Shown: in pieces, positions 7,795 through 16,641 of the stretch
Layout of the letters: each line of letters begins with the position of its first letter
How positions within the stretch are numbered: position 1 is the first letter of the stretch
Origin: Salipiger bermudensis
GTDB lineage: Bacteria; Pseudomonadota; Alphaproteobacteria; Rhodobacterales; Rhodobacteraceae
DNA: 64,000 bases
Assembly (NCBI RefSeq): GCF_019801965.1
Contig: NZ_JAHVIA010000001.1
Coordinates: 372,001-436,000, forward strand
Direction: 5' to 3'
Translations under genes and position numbers: made by a program
The notes under the pieces: generated by a model
What the model was told of the DNA's origin: nothing
What the model saw: the letters and a program-made list of their open reading frames with translations, nothing else
Databases searched by the model: none

Positions 7795-10029
7795 ATGCCG
7801 GACGGCACGGAAAGCGAAAGCCGCAAGCTGCTTGGCCGGCTCCGCGACACCATGGCCGAAGAAGCGGCCGGGCAGGAGCGGCTGGACAAGATCACGCATC
7901 TGACGGCGGATTCGATGGGCACCGAGGTGTGTTCCGTCTACCTGTTCCGTGACGAGCAGACGCTCGAGCTCTGCGCCACGGAGGGCCTCAAGCAGGAGGC
8001 GGTGCACCACACACGGATGAAGCTCGGCGAGGGCCTCGTCGGCCGCGTCGCGCGCACCGGCAAGATGGTCAACACCGCCGACGCCCCCTCCGAGCGCGGC
8101 TTCCGCTACATGCCCGAGACCGGCGAGGAGATCTATTCGAGCTTCCTCGGCCTGCCGATCCAACGGCTCGGCGAAAAGCTCGGCGTGCTGGTGGTGCAGA
8201 CCAAGACCAAGCGCGAGTTCACCGCCGACGAGATCTACGCTCTCGAGGTGGTGGCAATGGTGCTGGCCGAAATGGCCGAGCTCGGCGCCTTCATCGGCGA
8301 GGGCGCGGCGCTCAAGGCGCGGCATACCCAGCCTGCGATGATCCGCGGCATCACCGGGCAGGAGGGCACCGCAGAGGGCCATGTCTGGCTGCACGAGCCG
8401 CGCGTGGTGGTCACCAACCTCGTCACCGACGACCCCCAGCGCGAGCGCGACCGGCTCGAGGCCGCCATCGAGGCGCTGCGCGTCAGCGTCGACGAGATGC
8501 TCGAGGGCGCCAGCGGCGAGCAGCTCGAGGTGCTCGAGGCCTATCGCATGTTTGCCAATTCCAAGGGGTGGCGGGCCCGCATGGAGGAAGACATCGACCG
8601 TGGCCTCTCCGCCGAGGCGGCGGTCGAGAAGGAGCAATCGGTGGCCCGCGCCCGCATGAGCCAGGTCGCCGACCCCTACCTGCGCGAGCGCCTGCACGAT
8701 CTCGACGACCTGTCGAACCGGCTGCTGCGCATTCTCACCGGGCAGGGCCGCGAGACCGGCGCCGAGATGCCCGCCGACCCGATCCTCGTGGCGCGCAATA
8801 TCGGACCGGGCGAGCTTCTCGACTATGGCCGCAGCCTCAAGGGGCTGGTGCTCGAGGAGGGCTCGGTCGGCAGCCACGCGGCGATCGTGGCGCGGGCGCT
8901 GGCGATCCCGCTGGTGATCCATGCCACCCGCATCACCAACGAGGCACTGAACGGGGATCACATCATGGTCGACGGCGATCAGGGGCTGGTCCACCTGCGC
9001 CCAGACGACAGTGTCGTCGCCGCGTTCCGTGACAAGATCGCGATGCAGGCGCAGGCGCAGGAGCGCTATGCCTCGATCCGCAAGAAGCCCGCGACCTCGC
9101 TTTGCGGCAAGCGCGTGCACCTGCTGATGAATGCCGGCCTGCTGGCCGACCTGCCCTCGCTGCCGACCTCCGGTGCCGAGGGGGTCGGCCTGTTTCGCAC
9201 CGAGCTGCAATTCCTGATCCGCAACCAGATGCCGCGCCGCACCGAGCTGGTCGAGGTCTACAAGCGGGTAATGGATTCCGCCGGTGACAAGCCGGTGGTG
9301 TTCCGCACGCTCGATATCGGCTCGGACAAGGTGCTGCCCTACATGAAGCCCACCGACGAGCCCAACCCGGCGCTCGGCTGGCGGGCGATCCGCGTCGGTC
9401 TCGACAAGCCCGGCGTCATGCGGATGCAGATCCAGGCCCTGCTGCGCGCTGCCGAGGGGCGGCCGCTGTCGGTGATGTTCCCCTTCGTCGCCCAGTACGA
9501 GGAATTCCGTGCCGCGCGCGCCGAGATCGAGAAGGCTCTCGCGATCGAGCGCAAGCTCGGCCACGCGGTGCCCGAGAAGGTCACTATCGGCACCATGCTC
9601 GAGACCCCGAGCCTGGCCTATGCCTCGAAGAAATTCTTCGAGGATGTCGAGTTCATCTCGATCGGCGGCAACGATCTCAAGCAGTTCTTCTTCGCCGCCG
9701 ACCGCGAGAACGAGCGGGTGCGCCGGCGTTACGACACGCTCAACGTCAGCTTCTTGACCTTCCTCGAGCAGATCGTGCAGCGCTGCTCGGAAACCGGAAC
9801 GCCGCTGAGCTTCTGCGGCGAGGATGCCGGCCGGCCGATTGAGGCGGTCTGCCTCGCCGCCATCGGCCTGCACCGCCTGTCGATGCGCCCAGCCTCGATC
9901 GGGCCGGTGAAGAGCCTGATCATGCGCACCGATCTCGATGCGCTCTACGACGTGATCTGCGACGCGCGCGAGCGCGGTGAGCAATCTGTGCGCGAGTCGG
10001 TGCTCGAATACCTGCGCTGGAACGGCTGA
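7795..10029 (+). CDS. ptsP: phosphoenolpyruvate-protein phosphotransferase, nitrogen PTS (EI-Ntr)
   Basis: The 744-residue enzyme has an N-terminal GAF domain (about residues 15-150) followed by a PTS enzyme I module. That module has the phospho-histidine site GSVGSHAAIVARA (about residue 365), GLFRTELQFL, MFPFVAQYEEF in the PEP-binding barrel and SFCGEDAG near the end. It takes phosphate from PEP and passes it to NPr in the regulatory PTS-Ntr. It follows lysC after 49 bases, an order I have often seen in Rhodobacterales. The ATG at 7795 is chosen over one at 7714, which would overlap lysC. Confidence 0.95.
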   Translation: MPDGTESESRKLLGRLRDTMAEEAAGQERLDKITHLTADSMGTEVCSVYLFRDEQTLELCATEGLKQEAVHHTRMKLGEGLVGRVARTGKMVNTADAPSERGFRYMPETGEEIYSSFLGLPIQRLGEKLGVLVVQTKTKREFTADEIYALEVVAMVLAEMAELGAFIGEGAALKARHTQPAMIRGITGQEGTAEGHVWLHEPRVVVTNLVTDDPQRERDRLEAAIEALRVSVDEMLEGASGEQLEVLEAYRMFANSKGWRARMEEDIDRGLSAEAAVEKEQSVARARMSQVADPYLRERLHDLDDLSNRLLRILTGQGRETGAEMPADPILVARNIGPGELLDYGRSLKGLVLEEGSVGSHAAIVARALAIPLVIHATRITNEALNGDHIMVDGDQGLVHLRPDDSVVAAFRDKIAMQAQAQERYASIRKKPATSLCGKRVHLLMNAGLLADLPSLPTSGAEGVGLFRTELQFLIRNQMPRRTELVEVYKRVMDSAGDKPVVFRTLDIGSDKVLPYMKPTDEPNPALGWRAIRVGLDKPGVMRMQIQALLRAAEGRPLSVMFPFVAQYEEFRAARAEIEKALAIERKLGHAVPEKVTIGTMLETPSLAYASKKFFEDVEFISIGGNDLKQFFFAADRENERVRRRYDTLNVSFLTFLEQIVQRCSETGTPLSFCGEDAGRPIEAVCLAAIGLHRLSMRPASIGPVKSLIMRTDLDALYDVICDARERGEQSVRESVLEYLRWNG

Positions 10030-10452
10030 GCCGGGACAGCCACCCTTTCCCGAGCGATGAGCCCCCCTCTTCCTCAAGGCGCGTCTATTGCCTCAAGAAT
10101 CCCCTTCTTGCCGAGCGCGCGTTGCGCCGAGCGCGTCCTTCACCCCGCAATCGCGCCTGCCTTCGCTACACATCTCCTCCCCCACCCCTCGCGGCGGGGT
10201 TTCGGAAAAAGCGCCCAACCAGACGATCCCTCTGGTCGGACGCCCCCTCGATCATACGCGCGCCATGCGCCGTTCTGGCCACAGACACTTCCCGCGCCTT
10301 CTACGCAGGAACGGCCCTGACGGGCGAGCGCGGTCGGCAAGACCATCGGCACCGGCTGAACATCCCGCAGCCCGCACCGTCACCCGGGAACCGAGCGGGA
10401 CGGCTTCGCCGCCCCACGGGAGGGTGATACGCCGGAACCCCCAAAAGATTGG
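10030..10452. other. intergenic region between ptsP and the EcsC gene
   Basis: The 423 bases lie between two convergent genes. No ORF has protein-like composition. Short inverted repeats occur: ACCAGA/TCTGGT with a 7-base loop (about 10218-10236) and a CCCC-rich hairpin near 10184-10203. Neither has a T-run. I see nothing else. Confidence 0.45.
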
Positions 10453-11202
10453 TTAACGCCGGCTCATTTCAGCCCTGAGCGCCGCGACCAGCGCCGCCCG
10501 CTCCTGGCCGCTGTCGCGCGCCAGCTTCAGCAGGCCGAAATGCACGAAGGCCATCTGCTGGTAATAGCTCGTGTAGGCGAAGTTGGTCGCCGCCCCCGCC
10601 GCCGCCCCGAGGATCGGCACGGTCTGCGCCGCGAGCTTCTGGCCCAGCACCGTCGCCAGCTTCGGCGAGACGCTGCGGATCAGCCCGTGCACCGTTGTGC
10701 CGGTCAGCGTGACCCGCGCCGAGAGGAAGCCCATGTCGGCGCCGTCGTCATGCTCGAGCGGCCCCGCAGCGCCGAACACCGCCAGGCATTCGCGCCGGAT
10801 CTCGGGATCGTCGGGATTGAAGCCGTGCTCGGCGGCGATGCCCTGTATGGCGCGCAGCAGTACCGTGGTGGTCACCGGCAGCTCCGCCAAGGCCGTCGGC
10901 AGGCCGCCCGCGCCGCCCGCCGCGCCCATCGCGGTGGTCAGCGCGGTGTTGAGCCAGCTCTTCTGGTCCGGCACCACCCCGCGCGAGCCGGCGGCGGCGC
11001 GCATCGCCGTTTCGAGCGCCCGCTCGGTGGCCGTCTCGAGCCGGTCCTTGACCTTGTCCGGCAGCCGCTCGAGCAGGTTCTCGGCCTGCCCGCCGATGAT
11101 GTTGAGCACCTGCAGCCCGACGCCGCCCGCCGAGCGGTAGCGGCGCGCGAGCGCGGCGATCTCCTTGCTGGTGTCCACGGCGACAAGCTCCGTTCCGGTC
11201 AT
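10453..11202 (-). CDS. EcsC family protein
   Basis: The 249-residue protein fits the EcsC family (named after Bacillus EcsC): an amphipathic helical N-terminus, then a Gly/Ala-rich hydrophobic core (AMGAAGGAGGLPTALAELPVTTTVLLRAI) and a second one (VPILGAAAGAATNFAYTSYYQQMA). The function of the family is not established; it is membrane-associated by composition. The start at 11202 has GGAAAGG just upstream. It is followed upstream by a GNAT gene on the same strand, 50 bases away. Confidence 0.8.
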   Translation of the reverse strand: MTGTELVAVDTSKEIAALARRYRSAGGVGLQVLNIIGGQAENLLERLPDKVKDRLETATERALETAMRAAAGSRGVVPDQKSWLNTALTTAMGAAGGAGGLPTALAELPVTTTVLLRAIQGIAAEHGFNPDDPEIRRECLAVFGAAGPLEHDDGADMGFLSARVTLTGTTVHGLIRSVSPKLATVLGQKLAAQTVPILGAAAGAATNFAYTSYYQQMAFVHFGLLKLARDSGQERAALVAALRAEMSRR

Positions 11203-11252
11203 GGCGGCCCTTTCCTTCCACTCTTGAAAAGATCGGTGCTCGGCGCCGGAAA

Positions 11253-11789
11253 TCAAGCGTAGCGGGTGACCTCGCCGGCCACGCCCTGCCAGGCGCCGGG
11301 CATCAGCTCGAGCCCGAGAATGCGCTCGGGGTTGGTCGGCGCTGGCATCTCGACCCCCTCGAGATGGGCGAATCCGAAGCGCCTGTAATAGGGCTCGTCG
11401 CCCACCAGCAGCACCCGCGACCACTCCAGCGCCCGGGCGCGTTCGACCGTGTCGCGGATCAGCGCCGCGCCCAGCCCCTCGCCCTGCGCCGTGGGGTGGA
11501 CGGCCACCGGCCCGAGCAGCAGCGCGTGCCAGTCGCCGATGCGCACCGGCCAGTAGCGGATCGCCCCGCCGAGGATGCCGGTCTCGTCACGCGCCACCCG
11601 GCACAGCTCTGCCACCGGCGGCACCTCGTCGCGCAGGCGGTAGGACGAAAGCAGCGTCCGCCCCGGGGCAAAGCTCAGGTCGTAGAGCGCCTCGACCTCC
11701 CACCAGTCCCCCGGCTTTTCCTGTGACAGCGTGAACAGCGCCGCTTCTCCCGTGCAATCATCCGCGATCCGGCCTATCTGTTTCAGCAT
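11253..11789 (-). CDS. GNAT family N-acetyltransferase
   Basis: The 178-residue acetyltransferase shows the acetyl-CoA-binding motif VHPTAQGEGLGAALI (Q/R-x-x-G-x-G/A) near residue 97 and the C-terminal GDEPYYRRFGF signature seen in the YhbS-like group. The substrate (an amine on a small molecule, tRNA or protein) cannot be inferred. It is divergent from the flavin reductase gene, with only 28 bases between the start codons, so they must share a very compact promoter region. Confidence 0.88.
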   Translation of the reverse strand: MLKQIGRIADDCTGEAALFTLSQEKPGDWWEVEALYDLSFAPGRTLLSSYRLRDEVPPVAELCRVARDETGILGGAIRYWPVRIGDWHALLLGPVAVHPTAQGEGLGAALIRDTVERARALEWSRVLLVGDEPYYRRFGFAHLEGVEMPAPTNPERILGLELMPGAWQGVAGEVTRYA

Positions 11790-11817
11790 ATAGCTGCAAA
11801 CAGTTGAGAGGACAGCA

Positions 11818-12420
11818 ATGTTCTACCGCCCCGAGGATGGCCACGGCCTGCCGCACAACCCGTTCAACGCCATCGTGAGCCCGCGCCCGATCGGCTGGAT
11901 CTCGACCCGTGGCGCGATGGGCGACAACCTCGCGCCCTACAGTTTCTTCAACGCGGTGGCCTACGTGCCGCCGCAGGTGATGTTCTCGTCGACCTCGGTG
12001 AAGCCCGATCGCGGCGACACCAAGGACAGCGTCGCCCAGCTGCGCGAGACCGGCACGTTCTGCGTCAACATCGTCGAGTTCGCCATGCGCGACGCGATGA
12101 ACCTGACCTCGGGGCCATGGGAGGCGGGCAAGGACGAGTTCGCGCTGGCGGGTCTCGAGAAGGCCGAGTGCGAGACCATCGACTGCCCGCGCGTGGCCGC
12201 CGCACCGGCGGCGCTGGAATGCCGCGTGGTCGAGATCGTCAAGCTGCCGGGCGAGGCCAATTACGCCACCTTCGGCGAAGTGACCGGCGTGCATATCCGC
12301 GACGACTGTCTCGTCGACGGCCGCTTCGACGTGACCACCTTCCAGCCGCTGACCCGCATGGGCTACCGTGACTACTCGGTGATCCGCGAGGTCTTTGAGC
12401 TCAAGCGCCCCGGCGAGTAA
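11818..12420 (+). CDS. flavin reductase family protein (FMN-binding split barrel)
   Basis: The 200-residue protein has the split-barrel flavin-binding pattern: NAIVSPRPIGWIST near residue 17, APYSFFNAVAYVPP near 40 and FCVNIV near 80. It would bind FMN and use NAD(P)H; related proteins act as reductase components of monooxygenases or as stand-alone enzymes. No oxygenase partner gene lies nearby, so the partner is unknown. Confidence 0.88.
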   Translation: MFYRPEDGHGLPHNPFNAIVSPRPIGWISTRGAMGDNLAPYSFFNAVAYVPPQVMFSSTSVKPDRGDTKDSVAQLRETGTFCVNIVEFAMRDAMNLTSGPWEAGKDEFALAGLEKAECETIDCPRVAAAPAALECRVVEIVKLPGEANYATFGEVTGVHIRDDCLVDGRFDVTTFQPLTRMGYRDYSVIREVFELKRPGE

Positions 12421-12547
12421 GCTCACCGCAACGGAGCGCGCGCCCCTACCCGGCAGCAAAGGCACATGCCGGCTTCGCCTCCCCGCCCCACACCCCGGCG
12501 CGTGCACCCTCTGCGAGCCCCCTGCCGTTGCAGAGAGCCGCCCCCGG

Positions 12548-12610
12548 CTTCTCTGGTTCCAAACTACCTCGGGGGAGTCCGCGCATGGCGCGGACGGGGG
12601 CAGCGCCCCC
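12548..12610 (+). repeat. dispersed intergenic repeat, copy A
   Basis: A 28-base core (begins CTTCTCTGGTTCC, ends TACCTCGGGGG) is 26/28 identical to copy B at 47086. It is followed by a variable stem GTCCGCGC-ATG-GCGCGGAC (12577-12595) and a constant stem GGGGGC-AGC-GCCCCC (12596-12610). Only the variable stem differs in sequence from copy B, yet it is fully paired in both. Confidence 0.8.
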
Positions 12611-12663
12611 ACTCCCCCTCGGCCATCACGCCCCGGAGACATATCTCGCACAGACACGGAAAG

Positions 12664-12717
12664 AGGGGCGCGCACCGCAAGGTGCGCGCCCCTCGGGCGA
12701 CGCGGGCAAAGCCCGCG
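12664..12717 (-). terminator. hairpins at the end of the SulP gene
   Basis: Two stems follow the SulP stop codon in its direction of transcription: CGCGGGC/GCCCGCG (12701-12717), then a perfect 13-base stem AGGGGCGCGCACC/GGTGCGCGCCCCT with a four-base loop (12664-12693). The latter is followed on the minus strand by CTTTCC, a weak T-run. It probably acts as a terminator for SulP and perhaps, on the plus strand, for the flavin reductase gene. Confidence 0.5.
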
Positions 12718-12745
12718 GCGCAATCCCTCCCGGACGATGCCGCGA

Positions 12746-14374
12746 TCAGTGCCCGCCGAGAATCCCGGTGCGCACGTGGTAATCCACCGCCAGCGCGTAA
12801 TCGGGGTCGTCATCGCTGTCGACCATCAGGTGCCCGGCCTTGCTCAGCAGCCGGTGGCAATCGCGAGAGAGATGGCGCAGCTGCAGGCGCTTGCCCGCGG
12901 CCTCGTATTTCGCCGCCACCGCCTCGATCGCCTGCAGCGCCGACTGGTCCACCACCCGGCTGTCGGCGAAATCGACGATCACCGACTGCGGATCCTCCGA
13001 GACGTTGAAGATCTCGGCAAAGCCCTCCGCCGAGCCGAAGAACAGCGGCCCCTGCACCTGGTAGACCTTTGCGCCTTCCGGCGTCACGTAGCTGCGCGCG
13101 TGGATGCGGCGGGCGTTGTTCCAGGCATAGGCCAGCGCCGAGACGATCACCCCCACGACCACCGCCACCGCGAGGTCCTCGTAGACCGTCACCACGGTCA
13201 CCAGCACGATGACGAAGGCATCGGTGAGCGGAACGCGGAACAGGATGCGCAGGGAGTTCCAGGCGAAGGTGCCGATCACCACCATGAACATCACGCCCAC
13301 AAGTGCGGCCAGCGGAATGAGCTCGATCAGCGGTGAGGCGAAGAGGATGAAGCTGAGCAGGAACAGCGCCGCCACTACGCCGGCGATGCGGGTGCGGCCT
13401 CCGGAATTCACGTTGATCATCGACTGGCCGATCATCGCGCAGCCGCCCATGCCGCCGAAGAAGCCGGTGACCACGTTGGCGGTGCCCTGGGCGATGCATT
13501 CCTGGCTGGCGCCGCCGCGCTGGCCGGTCATCTCGCCCACGAGGTTCAGCGTCAGCAGGCTTTCGATCAGGCCGATGGCGGCCAGGATCACCGCGTAGGG
13601 CAGGATGATCTCCAGCGTTTCCCAGTTGAGCGGCACGGCGGGGATGTGGAAGGCCGGCAGGCCGCCCTCGATCGAGGCCATGTCACCGACCCGCGGCGTG
13701 TCGAGCCCGAAGCCGATCACCACGATCGCGGTGATCGCGATGCCCGCCAGCGGCGCGGGGATGATCTTGGTGACCTTGGGCAGCAGCCAGATCACCGCCA
13801 TGGTCAGCGCCACCAGCCCCAGCATCAGCGCCAGCGGCATGCCGCTCAGCCATTCGCCGCCGCCCGGGCCGTGGCCCGCGGCCTCGGCGGTGCCTGGCAC
13901 CTTGAACTGGGTGAGCTGCGCCATGAAGATGACGATGGCGAGGCCGTTCACGAAGCCCAGCATCACCGGGTGCGGCACCAGCCGGATGAACTTGCCCCAG
14001 TGCATCACCCCCGCAAAGACCTGCAGGATGCCCATCAAGACCACGGTGGCGAAGAGATACTCGACGCCATGCTCGGCCACCAGCGCCACCATGACCACCG
14101 CGAGTGCGCCGGTTGCGCCCGAGATCATTCCCGGACGGCCGCCGATGACGGCGGTGATCAGCCCGACCATGAAGGCGGCATAGAGGCCGACCAACGGGTG
14201 CACGCCGGCGACGAAGGCAAAGGCCACGGCCTCCGGCACGAGGGCGAGCGCCACGGTCAGACCGGAGAGCACGTCGGTCTTGACCTGGCCAGGGGTCAGC
14301 CGGGTGGTGGGCGCGATGCTGAGATCGGGCATCGAGATGCGTCTGGCGTAACGTGCCAGGAGGGCCTTTGCCAT
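12746..14374 (-). CDS. SulP family inorganic anion transporter
   Basis: The 542-residue membrane protein has the SulP pattern: about 11-12 hydrophobic segments starting with LSGLTVALALVPEAVAFAFVAGVHP, GMISGATGALAVV, then GQSMINVNSGGRTRIAG. A cytoplasmic STAS domain occupies about the last 110 residues (VYQVQGPLFFGSAEGFAEIF, VIVDFADSRVVDQSALQAIE). Members carry sulfate, bicarbonate, molybdate or dicarboxylates with Na+ or H+; the substrate cannot be read here. No sulfate-assimilation or carbonic-anhydrase gene is adjacent. The start at 14374 has AGGAC upstream; 14332 is an alternative with no ribosome site. Confidence 0.92.
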   Translation of the reverse strand: MAKALLARYARRISMPDLSIAPTTRLTPGQVKTDVLSGLTVALALVPEAVAFAFVAGVHPLVGLYAAFMVGLITAVIGGRPGMISGATGALAVVMVALVAEHGVEYLFATVVLMGILQVFAGVMHWGKFIRLVPHPVMLGFVNGLAIVIFMAQLTQFKVPGTAEAAGHGPGGGEWLSGMPLALMLGLVALTMAVIWLLPKVTKIIPAPLAGIAITAIVVIGFGLDTPRVGDMASIEGGLPAFHIPAVPLNWETLEIILPYAVILAAIGLIESLLTLNLVGEMTGQRGGASQECIAQGTANVVTGFFGGMGGCAMIGQSMINVNSGGRTRIAGVVAALFLLSFILFASPLIELIPLAALVGVMFMVVIGTFAWNSLRILFRVPLTDAFVIVLVTVVTVYEDLAVAVVVGVIVSALAYAWNNARRIHARSYVTPEGAKVYQVQGPLFFGSAEGFAEIFNVSEDPQSVIVDFADSRVVDQSALQAIEAVAAKYEAAGKRLQLRHLSRDCHRLLSKAGHLMVDSDDDPDYALAVDYHVRTGILGGH

Positions 14375-14630
14375 GTGTCTGTCCTGTTCGGTTGGTTTGG
14401 GCTGCGCGCCTGCGCGGATACTGCGTTGCGTCGCGAATTGCCAGCCTTTCGGGCCCGGACATGGCATCCGCAGCCGGAAACGCGCGGTTTCTGCCTGTCG
14501 AAAGACCGCCCCACCGGCCTCGCGCGCAGCGCGGCACAGGCCCGCCGCTCTGGTCTTCCCTTTCGCCTCTGGTCCGTGCAACCTGCCCGCTGACAGACAC
14601 CCAGAGCCCCACCGGACCGGAGACCCAGCC

Positions 14631-15506
14631 ATGACCAAGACCATGATCGGCGTGATCGGCGGATCCGGGGTCTACGATCTCGACACGCTGGAAGACAAGC
14701 GCTGGCAGGCGGTCAAGACGCCCTGGGGGACGCCCTCGGACGAGATCCTGACCGGAACGCTCGACGGCGTTGCCATGGCCTTCCTGCCGCGCCACGGCCG
14801 CGGCCATGTCCATAGCCCGTCCTCGGTGCCCTACCGCGCCAATATCGACGCGCTGAAACGGCTCGGCGTCACCGATGTGATCTCGGTCTCGGCCTGCGGC
14901 TCGTTCCGCGAGGAGATGGCGCCGGGGGATTTCGTCATCGTCGACCAGTTCATCGACCGCACCTTCGCGCGCGAGAAGAGCTTCTTCGGGACGGGCTGCG
15001 TCGCCCATGTCTCCCTTGCCCACCCGACCTGCCCGCGGCTCGGTGCGGCCTGCCTGAGCGCCGCGCGCGCCGCCGGCATCACCGTGCACGAGGGCGGCAC
15101 CTACCTGGCGATGGAAGGCCCGCAATTCTCAACGCTGGCGGAGTCGCGCATGTATCGCGACAGCTGGGGCGCCGACGTGATCGGCATGACCAACATGCCA
15201 GAGGCCAAGCTCGCCCGCGAAGCCGAGCTCTGCTACGCCTCCGTCGCCATGGTCACCGATTATGACAGCTGGCACCCGGAGCACGGCGCCGTCGAGGTCT
15301 CCGACATCGTCCGCGTGCTCACCGGCAATGCCGAGAAGGCGCGACGCCTCGTCGGCCGCTTGCCCGCCCTCCTCGGCCCCGACCGCCCGCCCTGCCCGCA
15401 TGGCTGCGACCGCGCGCTCGACCACGCCATGCTCACCGCCCCGGCGCGCCGGGATCCTGCGCTTCTGGCCAAGCTCGATGCGGTCGCGGGGCGGGTGCTC
15501 GGCTAG
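14631..15506 (+). CDS. mtnP: S-methyl-5'-thioadenosine phosphorylase
   Basis: The 291-residue enzyme cleaves methylthioadenosine with phosphate into adenine and methylthioribose-1-phosphate. It has IGVIGGSGVYDLD at the N-terminus, LPRHGRGHVHSPSSVPYRAN (phosphate/substrate site), AMEGPQFSTLAESRMYR, and DVIGMTNMPEAKLAREAELCYASVAMVTDYDSW, all typical of the MTAP/PNP class II family. The freed adenine is the substrate of Apt, encoded 1.8 kb downstream. The 256-base region upstream (shared with SulP) has no riboswitch that I recognise. Confidence 0.94.
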   Translation: MTKTMIGVIGGSGVYDLDTLEDKRWQAVKTPWGTPSDEILTGTLDGVAMAFLPRHGRGHVHSPSSVPYRANIDALKRLGVTDVISVSACGSFREEMAPGDFVIVDQFIDRTFAREKSFFGTGCVAHVSLAHPTCPRLGAACLSAARAAGITVHEGGTYLAMEGPQFSTLAESRMYRDSWGADVIGMTNMPEAKLAREAELCYASVAMVTDYDSWHPEHGAVEVSDIVRVLTGNAEKARRLVGRLPALLGPDRPPCPHGCDRALDHAMLTAPARRDPALLAKLDAVAGRVLG

Positions 15507-15524
15507 AGCCGCACGCATGCCCGC

Positions 15525-16253
15525 TCAGGGCAGCGGCACCTCGCGGATCAACCCGACCTTGGACCGCGCCACGACGTCGAAGGTGAACCCGCTCGCCCCC
15601 TCGCAGCTGCCCCCGGTCGGCGCGATGGCGCCGCGGTTCAGATCCGGGCAGGCCTCGCCGAAGCGCTCCGGCTCGCTGAAGAGAATCGGATCGGACTGGA
15701 AGCTCACGCCCACCGTATTGCGGCTGAAACTGCCATCGTCGCGCAGCCGCGTCTCCACCAGCGACTTGATGACGATGCAGGCGGTCTTCTTGCGTTCCAC
15801 CACCGCGGTGACCACGTCGCAGAAGCAATCGCTGCGGATCCGGCTCTGCGGGCTGCCCTCGATCCGGCTCACCTCGCCGGTAAAGGACAGGCCGTTCAGC
15901 GAGGCCCTCACGACCGGCGGCTCGCCCCGTTCCAGCCCGAAGAGGCCTTTCGCGCGATCTGCAAAGGCGAAGACATTGTCCTGCGCGGCATCGAGCACGT
16001 TGTAATAGCGCGAGCGGATCTCGCTGTTGGGCGACTGGTCCGGCGTCAGGTCGACCGAGCAGAGCAGCGACTCGATCCGCGTCCCGTCCGGCGACAGCGC
16101 GACGATATCGCCGGCCTCGAGAGGATCGTTGCCGAGGTGGCGCTGCATCTCGTTCTTGATCGAGACATCCATCTTGCTGACCCCGGTCAGCAGGGCGAAG
16201 CACACCACCATCACGGCGCATAGGCCGATGGCGGTCATCACGGGCTTGAACAT
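15525..16253 (-). CDS. membrane-anchored exported protein, unknown function
   Basis: The 242-residue protein has one N-terminal membrane segment (MFKPVMTAIGLCAVMVVCFALLTGVS) and a periplasmic part with several Cys (LLCSVDL, SDCFCDVV, TACIVIK, EACPDLN, GSCEGAS). I recognise no domain; the beta-rich, Cys-containing exterior would be disulfide-stabilised. The start at 16253 has a GGGGGA ribosome site and lies 4 bases after the stop of the small secreted gene at 16258-16431, so the two form an operon. Together they interrupt the mtnP-apt neighbourhood on the opposite strand. Confidence 0.65.
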   Translation of the reverse strand: MFKPVMTAIGLCAVMVVCFALLTGVSKMDVSIKNEMQRHLGNDPLEAGDIVALSPDGTRIESLLCSVDLTPDQSPNSEIRSRYYNVLDAAQDNVFAFADRAKGLFGLERGEPPVVRASLNGLSFTGEVSRIEGSPQSRIRSDCFCDVVTAVVERKKTACIVIKSLVETRLRDDGSFSRNTVGVSFQSDPILFSEPERFGEACPDLNRGAIAPTGGSCEGASGFTFDVVARSKVGLIREVPLP

Positions 16254-16257
16254 CGGC

Positions 16258-16431
16258 TCATCCCCCGAGCTTCGGGCAGCACACGCCGGGGCCACATTCG
16301 TAATGGCTGGCGGGGCACAGGGTCGGTGCAGGCAGCGGGGCCGGGATCGGCGAGGGCTGGGCTCCAGCCGCGAGCACGGCTCCGGCAACCAGCAAGACCG
16401 AAAGGAGACCGGCGCGGAAAATGCACGTCAT
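16258..16431 (-). CDS. 57-residue secreted Cys-rich protein
   Basis: The ATG at 16431 is preceded by TTGGAGAA, a good ribosome site. The product has a signal peptide (LLSVLLVAGAVLAAGAQ, cleavage near residue 22), a Pro-rich stretch (PSPIPAPLPAPT) and a compact tail CPASHYECGPGVCCPKLGG with five Cys in 19 residues. The tail could bind metal or form a disulfide knot. No family is recognised. It is the first gene of a two-gene unit with 15525-16253. Confidence 0.6.
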   Translation of the reverse strand: MTCIFRAGLLSVLLVAGAVLAAGAQPSPIPAPLPAPTLCPASHYECGPGVCCPKLGG

Positions 16432-16641
16432 GGTCAATTCTCCAAATGTGAAAAAAGGCAATCTTCGTCGCAATACCCCATAAAATAGCACAATCTTGCG
16501 ACTCGCTCAACTCAGAGGCATTCCACTGTGGATCCGCCGGCCGCCGGAGCCGCCCCCTCGCGGCAAAATCCACCGTCACTGCACAGCGCGGTTGTCAGCA
16601 CGCGGGAGAGGCGACATTCTGCCCGAAACCAAGGAGTTTCC

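Larger units (their letters stand above)
12421..12745. other. intergenic region with hairpin repeat
   Basis: The 325 bases between the convergent flavin reductase and SulP genes contain a dispersed repeat with two hairpins (12548-12610) and, further right, two strong stems (12664-12693, 12701-12717). I see no gene. Confidence 0.7.

Noticed and set aside
7657-10077. 806-codon open frame on the minus strand
   Set aside because: It is wholly antisense to ptsP; its Gly/Ala/His/Arg-rich translation is typical of a GC-rich shadow frame and it has no ribosome site.
14375-14630. possible SAM-type riboswitch upstream of mtnP
   Set aside because: I could not find the conserved core of any SAM, SAH or SAM/SAH riboswitch; the region is shared with a divergent SulP gene.
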